A DNA stretch of 64,000 bases from Dugong dugon. Lineage: Eukaryota > Chordata > Mammalia > Sirenia > Dugongidae. The stretch lies in assembly GCA_030035585.1 (NCBI GenBank), contig CM057473.1:9288501-9352500 (forward strand), in the 5' to 3' direction. Of the stretch, positions 22,921 to 34,487 are shown in pieces (within the stretch, counting starts at the first letter, position 1; every line of letters starts with the position of its first letter). Made by a program: the position numbers and the translations under genes. The notes under the pieces are model-generated. The model made no database searches. It saw nothing but the letters and a program-made list of their open reading frames with translations, and was not told the DNA's origin.

Positions 22921-23914
22921 GGCAGCATTTTTGTTTGAATTATCTGTTTTACATCCATAGCAGGATTCATTATGCAAGAGTTGAATGAAGGAGCTCCAGG
23001 AGATGACAAAATACAGTCTGTGGCCATGCCTGTCGGGGAATGCAAATGATTGATGGAGGTTAAGAAGTTTCAGAATAAAGAGAAATAATGGATTTTGAAG
23101 TCATTTAAGTTGATGCCAGAACAAACCTCAGAGAAGGAGACGGAGAGCTGATGCTCAGATAATCACTCAGCTTGGAGTTTCAGTTCTGAAGTTTGAGTGA
23201 CATGATCTTGGTTCTTTGCTTTATGAAATCCTTTGTTTTTGTCATCAGTAGTGCATATGCGCACTTTGAACGCAGGCGTAAAATCCCAGCCAATGAAGTT
23301 CACGTCTATGAACTTAAAGCAACTGGACTGCCAATAGTCTTTCCATTGCAAATGTTGTAAGGTTTTTTTTTCAAGTAAATAATGAGACTCGGGTCAACAT
23401 TGCGACATGCAGGTGCTCAGGTTATGTTCTACACAAGAGTGCCACTTCTACAAGGTCCCCATTCACATTGTAGACATATTCTAATTCTGAAAGTGTGGGA
23501 TTAGAGGCAGAGATTCTATCCTGCCAGTTAAGTCCCAGGGCAGAAAGCAGAGCCCCTCCTTCGGAAATCCCCACAGGCACATGCACAGCCATGCACGCAG
23601 TTGAGGGAGTCCACAGGAAGACAGAGGTGTGTGAGGTTACTTGTCTTGTTGTTGCTCCCAGCATGACTATGAGCCTGACATGGTCAACTCACATGGAGGG
23701 CTAGGGGGTGTAGGAGCAAGATGTGTAGGAGGGGGCTAGAATGTACAGGTGCCTGTCCTCAGCAGCCAGGGCCACTGCCCATTAGCACTCTGGGGATCTA
23801 CCAAGAGCAGAGGCAGCATTGTAAAAGGTTGCTGAACGCATCACTTAAAACTAAAGTGATATTTTAGTACTACATATGGAGTATTTTTCAGTGAGCTGTC
23901 ACCTGTGATTGTTA
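22921..23914. other. Unassigned sequence, GC-richer at 23400-23850
   Basis: Two overlapping short frames on opposite strands (23422-23664 minus, 23495-23704 plus) have no recognisable domain and no splice-site context I trust. Candidate unnamed old repeat or unique sequence. Confidence 0.4.
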
Positions 23915-24158
23915 GCTGCTGTCAAGTTGGCTCAACTTGTGATGACATGATGACCCCGTGTACAACAGATGGTCCTGTGCCATCTCTGAGATCATGGGTC
24001 TGCTCAGGTCCGTTGCTGCAGCCACTGTTTATTGTGAGCACCCTCCAACTTAGGGGGCTCATCTTCCAGTGCTGTATTAGACAATAGTCTGCCGTGATCC
24101 ATAGGGTTTTCATTGGCTAATTTTCAGAAGTGTATCACCAAGCCTTTCTCCTAGTCTT
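23915..24158 (-). mobile_element. Short internally deleted RTE derivative
   Basis: Reverse element joining RTE 3' sequence (ttagctgctgtcaagttggc) to RTE 5' UTR blocks (ctccaacttagggggctcat, ccatagggttttcattggct). The whole protein-coding region is absent. Related to the forward copies at 44974 and 53592. Confidence 0.75.
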
Positions 24159-24249
24159 GTGTTAGTTTAGAAGTTGCCACCTGAGTCAGATTTATTCAAG
24201 TTTTCCTGTCTTTGGAACTGATACAGTAAAGAATTCCTTTATTTGAGAG

Positions 24250-24470
24250 AATCTGAACCAATACCATCCACCATTCCATTTGATTTTCACCTCACTTACA
24301 AAAAGTAGATACAATTATAATCTCCATTTTACAGATTAAAAGAAAAATGAAGTTGAAGGTTCAGTGATTTGCTTAAAATCACAGAGTTCGTATTTGATGG
24401 AGTCAGGATTTGAACCTGGATCTTGGGTGTGTCAAGCCCACATGCTAGGCTGACTCTTGCTCTGCACTGG
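24250..24470 (-). mobile_element. MIR SINE
   Basis: Reverse MIR: ctccattttacagattaaaa core, aaaatcacagagttcgtatt, gtcaggatttgaacctggat (B-box region complement). Confidence 0.85.
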
Positions 24471-24519
24471 CCTGACTTTAGCCCATACCAGCAGGCCCCA
24501 TGGCACAATGTACCTGCAG

Positions 24520-24628
24520 ATCCCATGTACAAGAGAAAGAAGCACTGCCTGGTCCCGCGCCAGCCTCACAGTCTCTGCTATTCTTAAGCCCATTGTTGCA
24601 GCCACTGCGTCAATCCATAACCGAGCAT
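24520..24628 (-). mobile_element. RTE LINE 3' fragment
   Basis: Reverse RTE tail (gcactgcctggtcccgcgcc, cccattgttgcagccactgc) without the final AACAAC end. 5' and 3' truncated. Confidence 0.75.
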
Positions 24629-24642
24629 TAAGATGCTTAAAA

Positions 24643-24822
24643 AACCAAATCCGTTGCCATCAAGTCGATTCCAACTCATAGTGACCCTGTGACACACTGA
24701 TCCTAGAGCTTGGCTGCTAACCAAAAGGTCAGCAGTTCGAATCCACTATTCACTGCTTGGAAACCCTATGGGGCAGTTCTACTCTGTCCTATAGGGTCAT
24801 AAATCCTATAGGGACTTGAAGG
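24643..24822. mobile_element. AfroSINE with internal inversion (twin-priming type)
   Basis: 24643-24691 is the SINE 3' tail in reverse orientation. 24708-24800 is the SINE 5'/middle part in forward orientation, starting in the tRNA head (cttggctgctaaccaaaagg) and ending at ctgtcctatagggtca. The whole composite lies between two perfect copies of taagatgcttaaaa (24629-24642 and 24823-24836), so it arrived in one event. The order and breakpoints match the product of twin-primed reverse transcription known for L1. Confidence 0.88.
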
Positions 24823-24836
24823 TAAGATGCTTAAAA

Positions 24837-25845
24837 GCATCAAGTCTATGTCAAAATGGCTGACTCTGTTGGGAAGTATTAGATGAGGTGAGAGAAGATG
24901 TTTCTTTTATTTCAGTTAAATACAAATCACCAGTCTTTCTGAAAACCACAATGTTTTAATTAGTACTAGCGGACCTTACACCCCAAAGTTTAACTTTATA
25001 AAAAGTAAGTTATAAATATACTCCCCTCCCTCTCGTAAACTCATAGTTGGCTTTCAAGATAGAATGACATGCTTAAATAATATTTGTCAAAGTCTTGAAA
25101 AGAATATTGCAATACACAGGCATAGTATTCACCAGTTTTTATTTCAGTAGACGTGTGGGAATCTACCAAGTATTTGCTTGAAGGAAGAATCTTTTGATAT
25201 GCAACCCTTTTCCCTCAACATATTAGATTCTTGATTTAATGTCTGAAATAGTTAGCCAAAAGGAATATAAAAATTAGAGAGAAAGTAAGTCCATTGTAAT
25301 GGAGCATTAAACATATATGTACTGTTATTTTAAAAGGCATTAAAAAAATGTTCATAAAGTGCATTCTGTCATCCACACTCCTCCAAGTCCTAGAAAAATG
25401 CAAGTCAGCAATATTTTTATATTTCTCAAATATAGCTTCTTATGAAATTTTAGTATCAAACAGAAGAAATTACATCACCTAATCCTTCCCCTCAGATTTT
25501 TACTCCTTTACCTAGTAAAACAGAATAGAGTTCCAACTTGAAAACGTGAATTATTTTCAAGCACAGCTGTTCAAGATTATACGTAAACTCCTGTAAAACC
25601 AGCTTATATTGGCTTTATGTTGACAACATGAGTTGACAGAAATAATGTAAGACATTTTGGGATGTAGAATGTAAAACACAAACTAGATTATAGTAGTGCA
25701 CAAATGTATAATAAATATTAATGAGCAAACTCTGATTTGCTAAAGTTTTAGCTATTTAACAATGTTATCTATCATCATTTTGCAAATCACAAAAAAAATA
25801 GGGTGCAAAAACAGCTCATTTGAATTATTTAGGGCTCAGTGGTGA
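24837..25845. other. Unassigned AT-rich sequence
   Basis: About 1 kb with no recognised repeat or coding region. Confidence 0.5.
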
Positions 25846-26062
25846 AAAGCAAACTATTTTTATGCAAATAACACACCCCTTCTACATTTGTTTGCCAACT
25901 TCCCTCTCCTCCCTCAAGGTATTTTCTTAAGCGTGTTATACCAATTTTTTTTTACAGAAACATATAAAAAAATTTGGCATAGCAGCACTTATGAAAATAC
26001 CTTACAGGGGGAGGGTATGGTTGGCAAACAAACATAAAGGTTATTTGGGTAAAAATATGGTA
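25846..26062. repeat. Long imperfect palindrome (MITE-like)
   Basis: Left arm (atttgtttgccaac ... caaggtattttc ... ttataccaatttttt) is mirrored by the right arm (aaaatttggcatagcagca ... gaaaatacctta ... ggttggcaaacaaacat). Pairing continues outward to tgcaaataac / ttatttggg. About four bases in five pair by eye, with a loop near 25954-25966. Most likely a palindromic non-autonomous DNA transposon. If transcribed it would fold into one long hairpin. Confidence 0.7.
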
Positions 26063-26085
26063 ACTAATCAAGTAAATTGTTGTTT

Positions 26086-26272
26086 GTTGTTGTGTGCCAT
26101 TGAGTCAATTCCAACTCTATAAGACAAGGTAGAACTGCCCCATAGGGTTTTCTAGGATGGAATCTTTAAGGGAGCAGATTGCCAGGTCTTTTCTCCCATG
26201 GATTCACTGGTGGGTTCAAACCACTGAAGTTTCAGTTAGCAGCCAAGTGCTTAATCATTGCACCGCCAGGCC
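26086..26272 (-). mobile_element. AfroSINE (long-core form)
   Basis: Reverse copy: tail gttgttgtgtgccattgagtc, core gagcagattgccaggtcttt, head end caccgccaggccgcc. Immediately followed by a forward copy of a SINE tail. Confidence 0.88.
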
Positions 26273-26313
26273 GCCTATGAGTCAGAATTGACTTCATGGC
26301 ACACAACAACAAA
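26273..26313 (+). mobile_element. AfroSINE tail, opposite orientation
   Basis: Forward terminal piece only (ctatgagtcagaattgactt, ggcacacaacaacaa), abutting the head of the reverse SINE. Its bases are the inverted counterpart of the tail at 26086-26112. Confidence 0.75.
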
Positions 26314-26756
26314 GAAGATTAGGTGCTTACAAATCACTGGAAGTGCTGGAGCTGTGGGCCCTGGTCAGGGTTCCCAGGAATGATTCTCAAAACTTGGCAG
26401 AATTGACCGTCCCATGGGACAACTACTTAGTCACTGTCTGGCCACCACTACTGGGCTCTTGAGTTCAATAACATACTACCGCAGCAATGATCCAGAGACC
26501 TCAAACCTGGTATCAGTGCCCAAAATGCCACTTCATACACACAAACCTGGTTACTGCTTCAGAATCTCCTTTATCTTCCAGACCTTGTTTGCCAGCAGAA
26601 AAAAGTCAAAGGCAGCAAGAAGATGTTTTCTTGTAGGTCTCATAGGAGAGATCTAGGTGGAGAACGTAATTCACCTCTAGAACTCTAGCTCCACAGGTGT
26701 CTGGGAAATGTACATTTACTGTTCTAGCTCCTGGGAATAGAGGCTGAGTGGGAATC
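26314..26756. other. Unassigned sequence
   Basis: An 80-codon frame at 26414-26656 has no recognisable domain. No repeat recognised. Confidence 0.4.
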
Positions 26757-27327
26757 TGTCATGGATTGAATTGTGTCCCCCAAAAATATGTGTCAACTTG
26801 GTGAGGCCAGAATTCCCAGTATTGTGTGGCTGTCCTCCATTTTTTGATCTGATGTAATCTTCCTAAGTGTTGTAAATCTTAATCTGTGCCTCTGGTTAAT
26901 GAGGCAAGACTAGGTTATGTTAAAGAGGGTTAGTGTGGGATGCAGCACCCTTACTCAGGTCACAACCCCTATCCAACATTAGGGGAGTTTCCTTGGGGTG
27001 TGGCCTGCATCATCTTTTATCTTACAAGAGATAAAAGGAGACAGAAGTGAGGAGAGAGAGAAGGACCTCATGCCACCAAGAAAGAAGCATTGGGAGTGGA
27101 GCCTGTACTTTGGACCCAGGGTCCCTGTGCTGAGAAGCTCCTAGACCAGGGGACGATTGATGACAAAGACCTTCCTCCAGAGCCAACACAAAGAGAAAGA
27201 CTTCCCATGGAGCTGATGCCCTGAATTCTGACTTCCAGCCTCCTAGACTGTGTGAGAATAAACTTCTGTTTGTTAAAGCCATCCACTTGTGGTATTTCTG
27301 TTATAGCAGCACTAGATGACTAAGACA
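26757..27327 (+). mobile_element. Solo LTR, afrotherian MaLR-like family, TSD gaatc
   Basis: 571-bp LTR with TG start (tgtcatggattgaattgtgt) and CA end (gatgactaagaca). The polyadenylation region is near 27255-27262 (AATAAA). Flanked by gaatc at 26752-26756 and 27328-27332. Complete solo LTR, best reference copy of the family in the window. Confidence 0.92.
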
Positions 27328-27342
27328 GAATCTAACATATAT

Positions 27343-27547
27343 AAACCCATTGCTATCCAGTCGATTCTGATTCATGGTGATCCAATATGTTTCAGAGTAG
27401 AATTGTGCTCCATAGGGTTTTTAATGGCTGTGATCTTATGGAAGTAGATCATCAGGTTTTCTTTTACTGTGCCGCTGGGTGGATTCAAACTGCCCATCTT
27501 TTGGTTTGTAGTTGAGTGTAAACCGTTTATGCCACCCAGGGATCTCC
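27343..27547 (-). mobile_element. AfroSINE (RTE-5'UTR-core form)
   Basis: Reverse copy: aacccattgctatccagtcg tail, ggaagtagatcatcaggttt core, gccacccagggatctcc head end. Confidence 0.88.
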
Positions 27548-27555
27548 AAGGTATA

Positions 27556-27768
27556 TGTTGTTGTTGTTATCCGGTGTGGTCGAGCCAATTTTCGACTCAT
27601 AACAACCTCATATGACAAAGTAGAACTGCCACCATAGGGTTTTCTAGGCTGTAATCTTTGCAGGAGCAGATCACCAGGTCTTTCTCCCGTGAAAACACTT
27701 GGTGGGTTTGAACCGCCAACCTTTGGGTTAGCAGCTGAATGCTTCACCATTGTACCACAAGGGCTCCT
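27556..27768 (-). mobile_element. AfroSINE (long-core form)
   Basis: Reverse copy right behind the previous one: tail gttgttgttatccggtgtgg, core agcagatcaccaggtctttc, head end ccacaagggctcc. Confidence 0.9.
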
Positions 27769-29266
27769 TAGCACATTTTTTAAGTATGTTTTGGACTGAA
27801 TTATGAATCTAGATGTTATTTTATGGCTTTACGATAAAGTAAACAAAATCAAAGTTGTGGGCTCCCACTGATAAACGAACAGGAAAACTCTCCAGACTAA
27901 TTTTTTATTAACTAGAACTAAACTCACAGTTTTATGGACCTATTAAATTGGCACCATTAAATATTTTTATCAAAAAAGATCTAACGGATATTTCAGTCAT
28001 CTCTAGCCCCCCAAAGTGTAGATATAGAAGTTAATAAGAAGCAACACAGGCCAGTTGATATGCAACAATGAGATAATTTTTGGCAACTGGTAAATACTCT
28101 AGTGGTCGTTGAGCCTGGCAAAGCAAGAGAGAGATAAAGCACTTTATCGTCGTGTCTGCATAAGAAAGCATTCTCCACACATACTTTAGTAGTGGGAATT
28201 TCTCTCTATACGTCATAATTATCATAATGACAATAGGTTTTGATGTGCTGAATAGCAAAGGGAGTAATAACTAAAACAAATGATTTAAAATGATAGTTCC
28301 ATTGTAGAAACTACGTGAGTAATTGTTGAAATTTCACAAAAGATAGCAAACATAGCACATTCTACATGCCTTGTCAGATAAACGAAATTCCAGACGCAGC
28401 CTATGTGCTGAAGGAGTCTAATGTTTATTAGCATTCAGAAAGTTGCAAATTTCCGACAAAAAGGATGCAAAATAATGCTCCAATTATAATAATAATTTAA
28501 TATATTTTTTCTTATTAAAATGTTAAGTGCAATATTTTAAACTATGTTATCCCCAGTAAAATTTAATGAAAGTATACCAGCTACGTAGACTGTGATGGGA
28601 TTATTTTAGTCAAGGCTAACAAAGCTGTATGAAGGCCGGAGGCAAAACGACCTATTTTCATGCTTCCTTTCATTTGTCTTCCTCAGAGATTCCCATTAAT
28701 GTTATTAAAATACCCATCTGTGGCCTAATGCTGGATTTTTTTGTTTATCCTCTGGTCTGTTATACAACAAGATTCGGTATCAATCTTGAATAGAATTGTT
28801 CACTGCACATTTGCAATTTGCATCCAAAAAACAAGTTTTAAATGCAGAGAGTTTTCCTGGCATACTTGTTTAGGTAGTTTGCATGTGCGGTCAAGTGATC
28901 CAAAACTTCTTCATGTCCACAACGGTCTGCTCAGTAAATACATTAGATACCTTAAATAAAAAATATTTTCTCCAAACTCTGTGATCTTGAATATACACAA
29001 TACATCTGATGGAGCCATGAAAATTAGAGAGAATCAACAATTTTGAATTCTGGAGCTTGATGAGAAATCTGTGTCTTAGACAACCATTTATTTTAATTTT
29101 GGTGACCAAAGTAGCAGTCGTAACATTTTAATTTTATAAAATAATTTTTCTCTATGTTAAACAGGAAAAACAAAAACAATAAAAGAAAGAAAAAGGAAAA
29201 AAAAAAGGAAAAGCACATGCGTGGTGTTCTAAAGCAGAAACCACAACAGACTTATTTGGTGCATCT
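27769..29266. other. Unassigned AT-rich sequence
   Basis: About 1.5 kb. Ends with an A/G-rich tract (29162-29213). Overlapping short frames have no domain. Nothing recognised. Confidence 0.5.
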
Positions 29267-29277
29267 AAAGTCTTTCT

Positions 29278-29735
29278 AAGGTGCGCCTGACCCAAGCCAT
29301 GGTGTTTCCAGTCACCTCATATGCATGCGAAAACTGGACAATGAATAAGGAAGACCGAAGAGCTGACGCCTTTGAATTATGGTGTTGGTGAAGAATACTG
29401 AATATACCATGGACTGCCAAAAGAACGAACAACTCTGTCTCGGAAGAAGCACAGAATACTCCTTAGGAGCAAGGATGACGAGACTACGTCTCACATACTT
29501 TGGACATGTTATCAGGAGGCATCAGTCCCTGGAGAAGGGCACCATGCTTGGTAAGGTAGAAGGTCAGCAAAAAAGAGAAGATTCTCAACAAGTTGGATTG
29601 ACACAGTGGCTGCAACAATAGACTCAAGCACAACAACAATTGTGAGGCTGGCGCAGGACCGGGCAGTGTTTTGTTCTGTGGTACATAGGGTCTCTATGAG
29701 TCATAAACAACTTGACGGCACCTAACAATAACAAC
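29278..29735 (+). mobile_element. RTE LINE, 5' truncated, with 11-bp TSD
   Basis: Begins in the C-terminal part of ORF2 (gcgcctgacccaagccatgg) and runs to the true 3' end (cacctaacaataacaac). Flanked by aaagtctttct at 29267-29277 and 29736-29746. The frame is broken, but 29379-29621 still encodes LTYFGHVIRRHQSLEKGTML. Confidence 0.95.
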
Positions 29736-29884
29736 AAAGTCTTTCTTGTCCAGGAGCTACAGATTGCCTGCCACCACAGCTAAGTCTGTGCATTAACATG
29801 CATTAACAGTGAAAAACACTATCACAAAGCTCTTTGCCTTATCTCTGGGAAAAATAGGAAAATGGATTTAGTGGACTTGGCTCC

Positions 29885-30115
29885 AAGCATACTAATAAAA
29901 ATAACTACCATTCATCAAGTGCTCACCATTTACATTGCGCTGTAAACATTTTATAGCAAGCCTTTACAACAACGCTGCGAGACTGGCCTTATCATGATCC
30001 GTAGAGGAGCCAAGCTAAGTAACTGAATCCAGGGCACACAGTAATGAGTATTATGGCCAAAACTTGCTCTGAGCCTAGGTAGCTAAAAAAGTTTTCCACC
30101 ACATTCAGATGCCTC
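29885..30115 (-). mobile_element. MIR SINE
   Basis: Reverse MIR: ataactaccattcatcaagt, tttacaacaacgctgcgaga, aggagccaagctaagtaact. Diverged. Confidence 0.65.
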
Positions 30116-30193
30116 TTGCTAGTTTGTACCCTAATGATGTCACTCCAGAATGAGAGATCTTTTTGACTTTTTCATTTATTATTATTTTTTTTA

Positions 30194-30235
30194 ACAGTCG
30201 CTGTAAGTCGGAATCAAGTCAACAGCAGTGGGTTT
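30194..30235 (+). mobile_element. AfroSINE tail fragment
   Basis: Only the terminal ~40 bases (gctgtaagtcggaatcaagt, caacagcagtgggttt) between T runs. Confidence 0.65.
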
Positions 30236-30257
30236 ATTTTTTTTTTTTCCCCTTGTC

Positions 30258-30800
30258 TGTCATGAATTGCATAGTGTCCCCCAAAAATTTGTGTTAGCTT
30301 GATTGGGTCATGATTCTCAGTGGCTTGACAGTTATATAATGATGTAATCATCCCCCATGATGTGATCTGATGTGGTCAGCCAATCAGTTGTAAGGGGATT
30401 AGTATGGGATGCAACACCCTTCCTCAGGTCACAGCCTTGATCTGATGTGAGAGGAGTTTCTCTAGGGCATGGACCGTATCACCTTTTATCTTACAAGAGA
30501 AAAAGGAGAGAGTAGCAAGCAGAGAGAGAGGAGACCCCCTATCTCCAAGAAAAGAGAACCAGGAGCAGATCTCATCCTTTGGACCCAGGGTCCCTGCACT
30601 GAGAAACTCCTAGACCTGGGGGAAGACTGATGACAGCAAACACCTTCCCCCAGAGCTGACAAAGAGAGAAAACCTTCCCCTGGAGCTGAAACCCTGAATT
30701 TGGACTTCTAGCATCCTAAACTGTGAGAGAATAAATTTTTGTTTGTGAAAGCCATCCACTTGTCTTATTTCTGTTATAGCAACACAAGGTAACTAAGACA
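30258..30800 (+). mobile_element. Solo LTR, afrotherian MaLR-like family
   Basis: TG start tgtcatgaattgcatagtgt, CA end ggtaactaagaca, AATAAA near 30731. Same family as 26757-27327 but more diverged; no target duplication visible. Confidence 0.85.
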
Positions 30801-30994
30801 ACTGTTAATCTGTCCTCAAAAGTAACATAAGAGTCAAAGTTGCATTAGGCCTTCCAGACAACTTTTTGACAGAAATAGTGTTTCCTCAGACAAAAGAAAG
30901 GCCATTAAAACAATTATTTGGGAAAAGAAGCAAATGAAAGGCAAAATAACCAAGGAAACCCTAAAACTGAATAATCCTAAGTGTTTGAAACCAC

Positions 30995-31479
30995 TGTCAT
31001 GGATTGAATTGTGTCCCAAAAAAAATGTGTGTAGCAACTTGGCTAGGTCCTGATTCCCAGTGTTGTATGATTGTGTAATCTGATATGATCTCCTTATGTG
31101 TTGTAAACTCTATTACTCTGTTGAGGTTATGCTGATGAGGTTTACAAGATTAGATAGAGTCTTAATCCAATCTCTTTCGAGATATAAAAGAGAGAAGCGA
31201 GCAGACACACGGGAACTTTATACCACCAAGAAAGGAGCACCGGGAGCAGAGTGTGTCTTTTGGACCTGAGGTTCCTGAGCAGAGAAGCTCCTAGTCCGGG
31301 GAACACTGATGATGATGAGGACCTTCCTCCAGAGTAGACAGAGAGAGAAAGCCTTCCCCTGGAGCTGATGCCCTGAATTTGAACTTCTAGCCTACTAGAC
31401 TGTGAGAAAATAAATTTCTCTTTGTGAAAGCCATCCACTTGCGGTAATTCTGTTAGAGCAGCACTAGATGACTAAGACA
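30995..31479 (+). mobile_element. Solo LTR, afrotherian MaLR-like family, TSD accac
   Basis: TG start tgtcatggattgaattgtgt and CA end gatgactaagaca. About 485 bp because of an internal deletion relative to 26757-27327. Flanked by accac at 30990-30994 and 31480-31484. Confidence 0.9.
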
Positions 31480-31599
31480 ACCACATAGAAAAGAAAAATA
31501 TTGCCCTTACACCCATGGGTGAGAGTTAAACTTTTAAAGCATTGATTTGGCACAGCTACTAATCAGTCAAAACGTTGAACAGATTTAAGAAGTAATTGG

Positions 31600-31868
31600 A
31601 GGCCGAATAGCACAACGCAGTAGAAAAGAGTGAGGGCTTTGGAGTGGAACCACGTGGGTTCCAAACTTGGTTCTCCCCTTACCGGCCATGTGACCTTGAG
31701 CAGTTTATTAAATCCCCTTGACCTTCAATTTCCTCATTTCGAAAACAGGGAAAATAAAAACACATACACAATTAACCCCTACTGAAGGGTTTTTGAGGAT
31801 TCCATCGTATAGTGCATGTCATGTGCTTGTACATAATCTCTCATATGATGTCAGCTATTATTAGCCCG
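31600..31868 (+). mobile_element. MIR SINE
   Basis: Forward MIR: gagtgagggctttggagtgg, ttaccggccatgtgaccttg, tttcctcatttcgaaaacag, ending cagctattattag. Confidence 0.85.
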
Positions 31869-32687
31869 GCCTGGGGGGAAAGAAAATTAGGGATAAATCT
31901 ATGAGAGCCTTAATTAATCCGTACATAGTCATTAAAATAGAATAATAGCCACCAACCCTAATATTAATGTACACATGTAAAATCAGTAACATTAAGCCTT
32001 TTAGCATAAATTCTCTATCTTCCCTTCCTCACTAAAAATATTTGCAAAAACTCCATCTCTTGACATTTCTTCATGCAATACTTGGAAAGCCTTTGCTTGG
32101 TTGTGGATAATACACCAGGAGGTATTTCCTCCCCACCCCCCCTTTTTTTAAAACTGTTTTCCTAAATAAATAATTCAAAACTATCTCTTTGACCTATCAG
32201 TTTCTGAAGCCCAAGTCTTTGTTTCTGAGTTCTGCCATAATTACAGAGATTAGGAGAGACTTAAATGCTTAACAAGGAAAATGAATATTTGCGTCAAGAT
32301 TATTCAACTCTCTGGTATTTAGCAATGCTCCCCCTGCAAGCCTCCCTCCCCCCCAGAATATAAACCATTCAGAGTGTGGGGGTTAGAAGGATCCTGTTTG
32401 GAGATAGACTGACTATGGTTACCAAGAGTAGTCTTATTTGTACCCCTTGCTAGCTTAGGCAAGTTCTTTTATATCTGTGTGTCTCTCTTCTCCGTAAAAT
32501 TCTAGCAGAGCCTTGGCTCTGTACGTGGATGTAGTGACTTCCTCTGAGAAGACATAGTTAATAACTCTCTCCCTTCCTAATAAAATTAGCTTTCTAATCT
32601 AAGCTACAGTATACTTCCCAGGACTTCATTGATAATACCTCTGTTTTTTCTGTGCCGTCTTTTTTATCTCCCTTTTATGGTTACTAG
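31869..32687. other. Unassigned sequence
   Basis: No repeat or gene recognised; contains C- and T-rich tracts near 32130-32150 and 32340-32355. Confidence 0.45.
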
Positions 32688-32876
32688 ATTTAGCAAACAA
32701 AAAACGCAGGATGCCCAGTTAAATTTCAGATAGACTTTTTTTTTTTTTTTTTTAGTGTAAGTATGTCCCAAACATTGCATGGGACATACTTATGCTAAAA
32801 ACAAACAAAAACACTGTTGTTTATTTGAAATTCAAATATAACGGGACATCCCGTATTTTATTTGACAGCCTGCCTC
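32688..32876. mobile_element. Palindromic non-autonomous DNA transposon
   Basis: Outer arms (gcaggatgcccagttaaatt / aacgggacatcccgtatttt) and inner arms (agtgtaagtatgtccca at 32754-32770, tgggacatacttatgct at 32780-32796) make a near-complete palindrome. A T run interrupts it at 32736-32753. I know this sequence as a common mammalian repeat but do not assign the family name. Confidence 0.7.
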
Positions 32877-34147
32877 TCTTTTTTTCTAATTATGTCAAAG
32901 AGGATTGATGTATAATTTGGTAAATATTGCTCTTAAAAATTATGATTGAAAACTATAGAGAGAAAATTATAATTCTGCAAAGTCAAATTTTATATAGGGA
33001 AAACTAAATTGGTTAGGAATGACACTAAACCATATACCCTGAAACTATTTATTTACTCAAGTCTACGGAAGTATGCCATTCCTCCTTCCTTCCCCCTTAC
33101 AAAAAGGAAATACTTTAAAATGTTAATCAAATCGCAAGAGGGTTTTCTTTTTTTTTAAGTGACCTTTTAAATAATTGATCGTGAAAACTGATTTGATTTT
33201 CAGAGAATACATAAGCTGAGTCTGCCAAATTATTTTATTTGATGTCTGAGAAATTTGTTTAGCATAGGAGAATGACAGGATTTGATAGCACAACGCGTGT
33301 GCCAAGCGTTCAACAACAGGGAGGTAGCCTTGCCAAAGAAGTAACATTTCTCAGAGTACTTCAGTACTGCAGCTGTTTTTCTAAAAAAAAAGCTCCATTT
33401 TGAAAGCATATGCATTTTAAGCAACAGCCAACAGAATTTATCTCGATAGATCTTTTTAAATTGAATTAAAATTTTGAGAACTTTACTAGTATTCAATGTT
33501 GTAAACAGAAAATCTCTTTATCAACCGACACCTACCTTGGAAGGTAGAAGTGGGAGTAAGGCTTGGAGGCTATATCATCCTCTTAGGAAAAGGGGAAAAT
33601 CACGTAAATGCTGTATTTCTTTGGTCTGTTCTCAGAGCAGCACTCCATCAAATGTTTTACTCACTTTTTTTTGGCAACATCTACACTGTAGGAAAACACA
33701 ATTTTAGGCCCAAGTGAATGGTTAGGTTTGGAATAAAAGCTGACTCTTGGATTCTAAAAGCTTATAGCTTGGGAAGGATGGGAGAGGTATTAAATATTCT
33801 GTTCAGCCTAAACTCTATGTTTACACATTATAAATTTGGCTTTTCGGGAGCCATCTTCACAGGTTCTACATAAAATTTTACATTAGTTAGCTCTAGGAAT
33901 AGACATACATGTCAGAAAGATGATAAATATTCAAAATATCTAAAGAAAGTTAAATTTGGAGAAATCTTTGGAAAGCCTTTTCTAAACAGCGGGAAAGAAG
34001 ACAAGTCCCTTGTTTTAACACCACTGGAAATGAGTGAACTACATTCTAGGTGAAATGCCGTCTAGATTAAAAGACAACACACATATACACACCCAGAAAT
34101 GCATCTAAACCACCAAGTTACAAAATAATCAGAAATTCAGGCCATGT
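32877..34147. other. Unassigned sequence
   Basis: About 1.3 kb. Reading frames at 33123-33347, 33230-33496 and 33474-33707 overlap one another and show no domain. Confidence 0.45.
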
Positions 34148-34280
34148 CGGGAACGCGGGTGAGTCAGTGGTAGAATTCTTCCATGCAGGAGACCTGGATT
34201 CAATTACCGGCCAATACACTTTAAGTGTAGCCACTAGCCGCCTGTCAGTGGTGGTGTGTGTTGCTACATACGTCCTTGGA
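34148..34280 (+). mobile_element. tRNA-Gly-headed SINE, 5' part
   Basis: 34156-34217 matches tRNA-Gly: gagtcagtggtagaattctt (A-box side), gacctggattcaattaccgg (B box) and acceptor ccggccaatacac. Then RTE-5'UTR-like gcctgtcagtggtggtgtgtg. Split by an AfroSINE; continues at 34488. Second copy of the family at 13370. Confidence 0.8.
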
Positions 34281-34487
34281 AGGAGCCCTGGTGGTACAAT
34301 GGTTAAGTGCTTGGCTGCTAACCAAAAGGTCAGTGGTTTGAACCCAGCAGCCACTCTGTGGGAGAAAAGACCTAGCAATCTGTTTCCGTAAAAATTACAA
34401 CCTAGGAAAACTTACAGGACAGTTCTACTCTGCACACATGGGGTCGCCATGAGTCGGAATCGACGCAATCGCAACTTAGCAACAACG
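34281..34487 (+). mobile_element. AfroSINE (long-core form) nested in tRNA-Gly SINE
   Basis: Complete copy, head ggagccctggtggtacaatgg, tail cgacgcaatcgcaacttagc. The host SINE resumes immediately afterwards at the expected next word (atgctgaacagatttcag). Confidence 0.92.

Noticed and set aside
30258..31479. Two same-orientation LTRs as a provirus
   Set aside because: They differ markedly, the second has its own accac duplication, and only 194 unrelated bases lie between them, so they are independent solo LTRs.
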